64,000 nucleotides of DNA from Pasteurella atlantica. Its GTDB lineage: Bacteria; Pseudomonadota; Gammaproteobacteria; Enterobacterales; Pasteurellaceae. The notes beneath the pieces are model-generated. The model saw nothing but the letters and a program-made list of their open reading frames with translations, did not search any database and was not told the DNA's origin. The position numbers and the translations under genes were made by a program. Shown in pieces: positions 62,377 through 64,000 of the stretch. Where the stretch lies: assembly GCF_963693435.1 (NCBI RefSeq), contig NZ_OY856306.1, forward strand, positions 1,736,001-1,800,000, given 5' to 3'. Within the stretch, counting starts at the first letter, position 1, and each line of letters starts with the position of its first letter.

Positions 62377-62973
62377 TTATTTTCCGTCATCCCAAGAATT
62401 CAGAAAATTTGCAAGTATATCTCCATGGCAGGCAAGAGGCTTACAAAAACATCCTAATCTTTTTCCTGCTAGTAAATATACTTTTTCTTTATCTTTATTA
62501 GGAAATTTTTCATAATCAAAGTCATATTTAAATTTTCTTATAACTTCGTCTCGATCATCACCATTTTCATACATAGAGTATGGATTACCCCAATAAGAAC
62601 CACGTCCTATATACTCATAGTCTTGATTATTTGTACTAATTTGAAATCTAATATCTGTTTTTATATTGATAACTCTCGTAATAGCAATTTTTACTACTCT
62701 TAATGGAATCTGCATAGATTTTAGACCAACTGTTTCATTCAAAAATTCCTCTCCATCATCAAATATAATGGCATGTGTTATTAAATCTTGATTATCATCA
62801 AAATTTAATACCTTAATATCTCTATCTTTCGAGAAATTATAAATAAAATTATTAGGATCTGATTGAGTTAAAAAATTTACATTATCTAATCTAGATATTA
62901 TTTTTTCTATTTTCCTAGAAAATTTACTATAACTATTAAACAATTTAGGGTAAAGAATAAGAATATAATTCAT
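62377..62973 (-). CDS. DUF4326 protein
   Basis: A 198-residue protein whose C-terminal half is a DUF4326 domain: YIGRGSYWGNPYSMY (SYWGNPY at 126-132) and LGCFCKPLACHGDIL (C175, C177, C182, H183). The N-terminal 110 residues are a separate region, possibly a Rossmann-like or nucleotide-sensing module (LNFDDNQDLITHAIIFDDGEE), not identified. The cysteine/histidine cluster suggests metal binding or catalysis; no biochemical role is established. Its start overlaps the DUF488 stop (TAATG), so the two are translationally coupled. Confidence 0.8.
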   Translation of the reverse strand: MNYILILYPKLFNSYSKFSRKIEKIISRLDNVNFLTQSDPNNFIYNFSKDRDIKVLNFDDNQDLITHAIIFDDGEEFLNETVGLKSMQIPLRVVKIAITRVINIKTDIRFQISTNNQDYEYIGRGSYWGNPYSMYENGDDRDEVIRKFKYDFDYEKFPNKDKEKVYLLAGKRLGCFCKPLACHGDILANFLNSWDDGK

Positions 62974-63413
62974 TAGTATAAATGTTTTACTTTTAAATCT
63001 AAATTTGAATTTTCATTTAGATATTCAATAATTAATCTTCTATGACATAAATGAGGCTTATGTTCACTACATAAAAGACAACCTTGCTCTAATAATGAAG
63101 AAGAAATTACTCTTTCAATATTTCTTTGAGCCATTAAATTTAAAAACTTATCTTCATAGATATCCCAACTCATATTTCCTTTTTTATATGCGTTCAATAA
63201 ATCCTGTGTAGGAGCTAATTCTGGCATATGAATATAATCTACGTTGCAGAGAGATTTAAGGAAAAATCTCAAATCATCTCTTTTGGCAAAACCTGCTAAC
63301 TGAGAAATGTTATTAATTCTAACATCTATTAAAGTTTTTATATTAGCAGATTTTATAAAACCAAAAAAAGTTTCTGCATTCTTTTTTGTAAAACCAATTG
63401 TATAAATATCCAA
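62973..63413 (-). CDS. DUF488 family protein
   Basis: A 146-residue DUF488 protein. Family landmarks are MDIYTIGFTKKNAETFF, LIDVRINNISQLAGFAKRD (D30, R32) and LLCSEHKPHLCHRRLI (C115, C123, H124, R125). Function of the family is not established; members recur beside defence and nucleotide-related genes. It begins 2 bp after the stop of the upstream gene and overlaps the next gene by one base, so the four genes form one transcription unit. Codon use is AT-rich. Confidence 0.9.
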   Translation of the reverse strand: MDIYTIGFTKKNAETFFGFIKSANIKTLIDVRINNISQLAGFAKRDDLRFFLKSLCNVDYIHMPELAPTQDLLNAYKKGNMSWDIYEDKFLNLMAQRNIERVISSSLLEQGCLLCSEHKPHLCHRRLIIEYLNENSNLDLKVKHLY

Positions 63414-63415
63414 TT

Positions 63416-64000
63416 TTATCCTTCCTCTTCACATTCAAATATTGTAGCTACTATTTTATAACAATAACCATTGAACTCCTCTCCAAGACTAATGCACAAG
63501 ATAGCATTATTTATAATATTTTTATCATTAAAAATATTATCAAACTCCGGATCTGTTACTGGTAAGTCATAATTTATATTATTATAACAAAATTTAGCTC
63601 TTCGCTTTTGATCTTCTGTTATATATAAATTTAAATTATGAGCTTTTACAAGATAAAGTGACTGTTCTATTAAAATGTTTCTACTTTCAATACTATTATA
63701 ATTTACCTTATGAGAATCGCCCCAAAGATCTTCTGGCTTATCAAGATAATTATATAATTCAGATTTTTCTATACGATAATTTTGAACCCATAATCGATTA
63801 TCTATCAACCAATTTTCAGGCTGATTAATTAAAGAAACTTCTTTAACTAATCCTATTTTCATTCTTTGTAATGGTTTAACCTCAAATCTACCATAGATAT
63901 TTTCATATTGAACTTGTTCAAAAGATAATTGCCCTCCACCTGAATTAGAAACAAGACGTACCCATTGCTTAGTACTAAAATACTTACCTGCTACACAATA
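63416..64000 (-). CDS. Probable dual-OB-domain protein (N-terminus beyond window)
   Basis: The frame stays open from the stop at 63416 to base 64000, so the protein extends past the right edge; at least 194 residues are present. A Met at 63862 (MKIGLVKEV) is internal, not the start. The visible N-terminal part reads YCVAGKYFSTKQWVRLVSNS then GGGQLSFEQVQYENIYGRFEVKPLQR. The remainder includes ENWLIDNRLWVQNY and PEDLWGDSHKVNYN and ends ECEEEG. The pattern CVAG...WVRLVS...G resembles dual OB-fold proteins that accompany DUF488/DUF4326 genes; this is a resemblance, not a proven match. It is first of the four genes seen, in the same strand and spacing. Confidence 0.6.
   Translation of the reverse strand, partial: YCVAGKYFSTKQWVRLVSNSGGGQLSFEQVQYENIYGRFEVKPLQRMKIGLVKEVSLINQPENWLIDNRLWVQNYRIEKSELYNYLDKPEDLWGDSHKVNYNSIESRNILIEQSLYLVKAHNLNLYITEDQKRRAKFCYNNINYDLPVTDPEFDNIFNDKNIINNAILCISLGEEFNGYCYKIVATIFECEEEG

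Noticed and set aside
63416-63862. A complete 148-residue gene starting at Met 63862
   Set aside because: The frame remains open upstream to the window edge with plausible protein sequence (CVAGKYF, WVRLVSN), so the Met is internal.

Overview
The window is a chromosomal segment from a member of the Pasteurellaceae. The evidence is the protein families present (HflD, ZapG/YhcB, NdpA, BamE, paired ferritins), the zwf-pgl-gnd neighbourhood, and many copies of the 9-bp DNA uptake signal ACAAGCGGT. That is the Apl-type signal of the Actinobacillus/Mannheimia branch, not the Hin-type signal of Haemophilus influenzae. No rRNA, tRNA, CRISPR array or intact IS transposase was seen. The species cannot be named from this sequence alone.

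1-9.96 kb, minus strand: oxidative pentose phosphate genes (zwf, pgl, and gnd cut by the left edge), interrupted by an orphan membrane protein and a YafQ/RelB-type toxin-antitoxin pair. Next come cysQ, a CobW-type GTPase, an NADP-type zinc alcohol dehydrogenase, argH and a DUF1904 protein. 10-16.4 kb: a three-gene cluster of TonB-dependent receptor, PqqL/FusC-like M16 peptidase lipoprotein and SbmA-like inner-membrane transporter. Its make-up matches protein-import (Fus/YddB-PqqL) systems. The receptor gene is split at a 7-bp tandem repeat that could switch it on and off. 16.6-26.5 kb: an orphan membrane protein, purB-hflD, zapG, cysK, two ferritins and emrRAB.

26.7-30.3 kb: a 1212-residue acidic protein, 73% of which is three arrays of nearly identical 38-39-residue repeats (9, 8 and 6 units), most units carrying one cysteine. 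Its N- and C-terminal regions match those of a second protein (57.5-58.6 kb) encoded beside a complete type I secretion system (outer-membrane, ABC and HlyD components, 52.3-57.3 kb). Both are therefore probably surface or secreted substrates of that exporter.

30.7-46 kb: a coherent galactose/lactose island: lacZ-lacY with a divergent LacI-type regulator, metK, galTKM with a divergent GalR/S regulator, and mglBAC. CRP and operator sites can be read directly in the three control regions. 46-51.6 kb: YaaW, a small XRE regulator, argG, a YaiI-type protein, yejK/ndpA, bamE and a cold-shock gene. Between the cold-shock gene and the type I system lies a 194-bp MITE-like element with 19-bp terminal inverted repeats and 10-bp target duplications.

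58.9-64 kb: an AT-rich, probably transferred block. It holds a T4 endonuclease V homologue, a lipoprotein, a decayed second endonuclease V copy, and a tightly packed operon: a protein cut by the right edge that resembles dual-OB proteins, then DUF488, DUF4326, and a 662-residue protein with a C-terminal HEPN-like motif. This operon is the best candidate for an undescribed conflict or defence system. The repeat-rich secreted protein and the split import receptor are the other leading points of interest.
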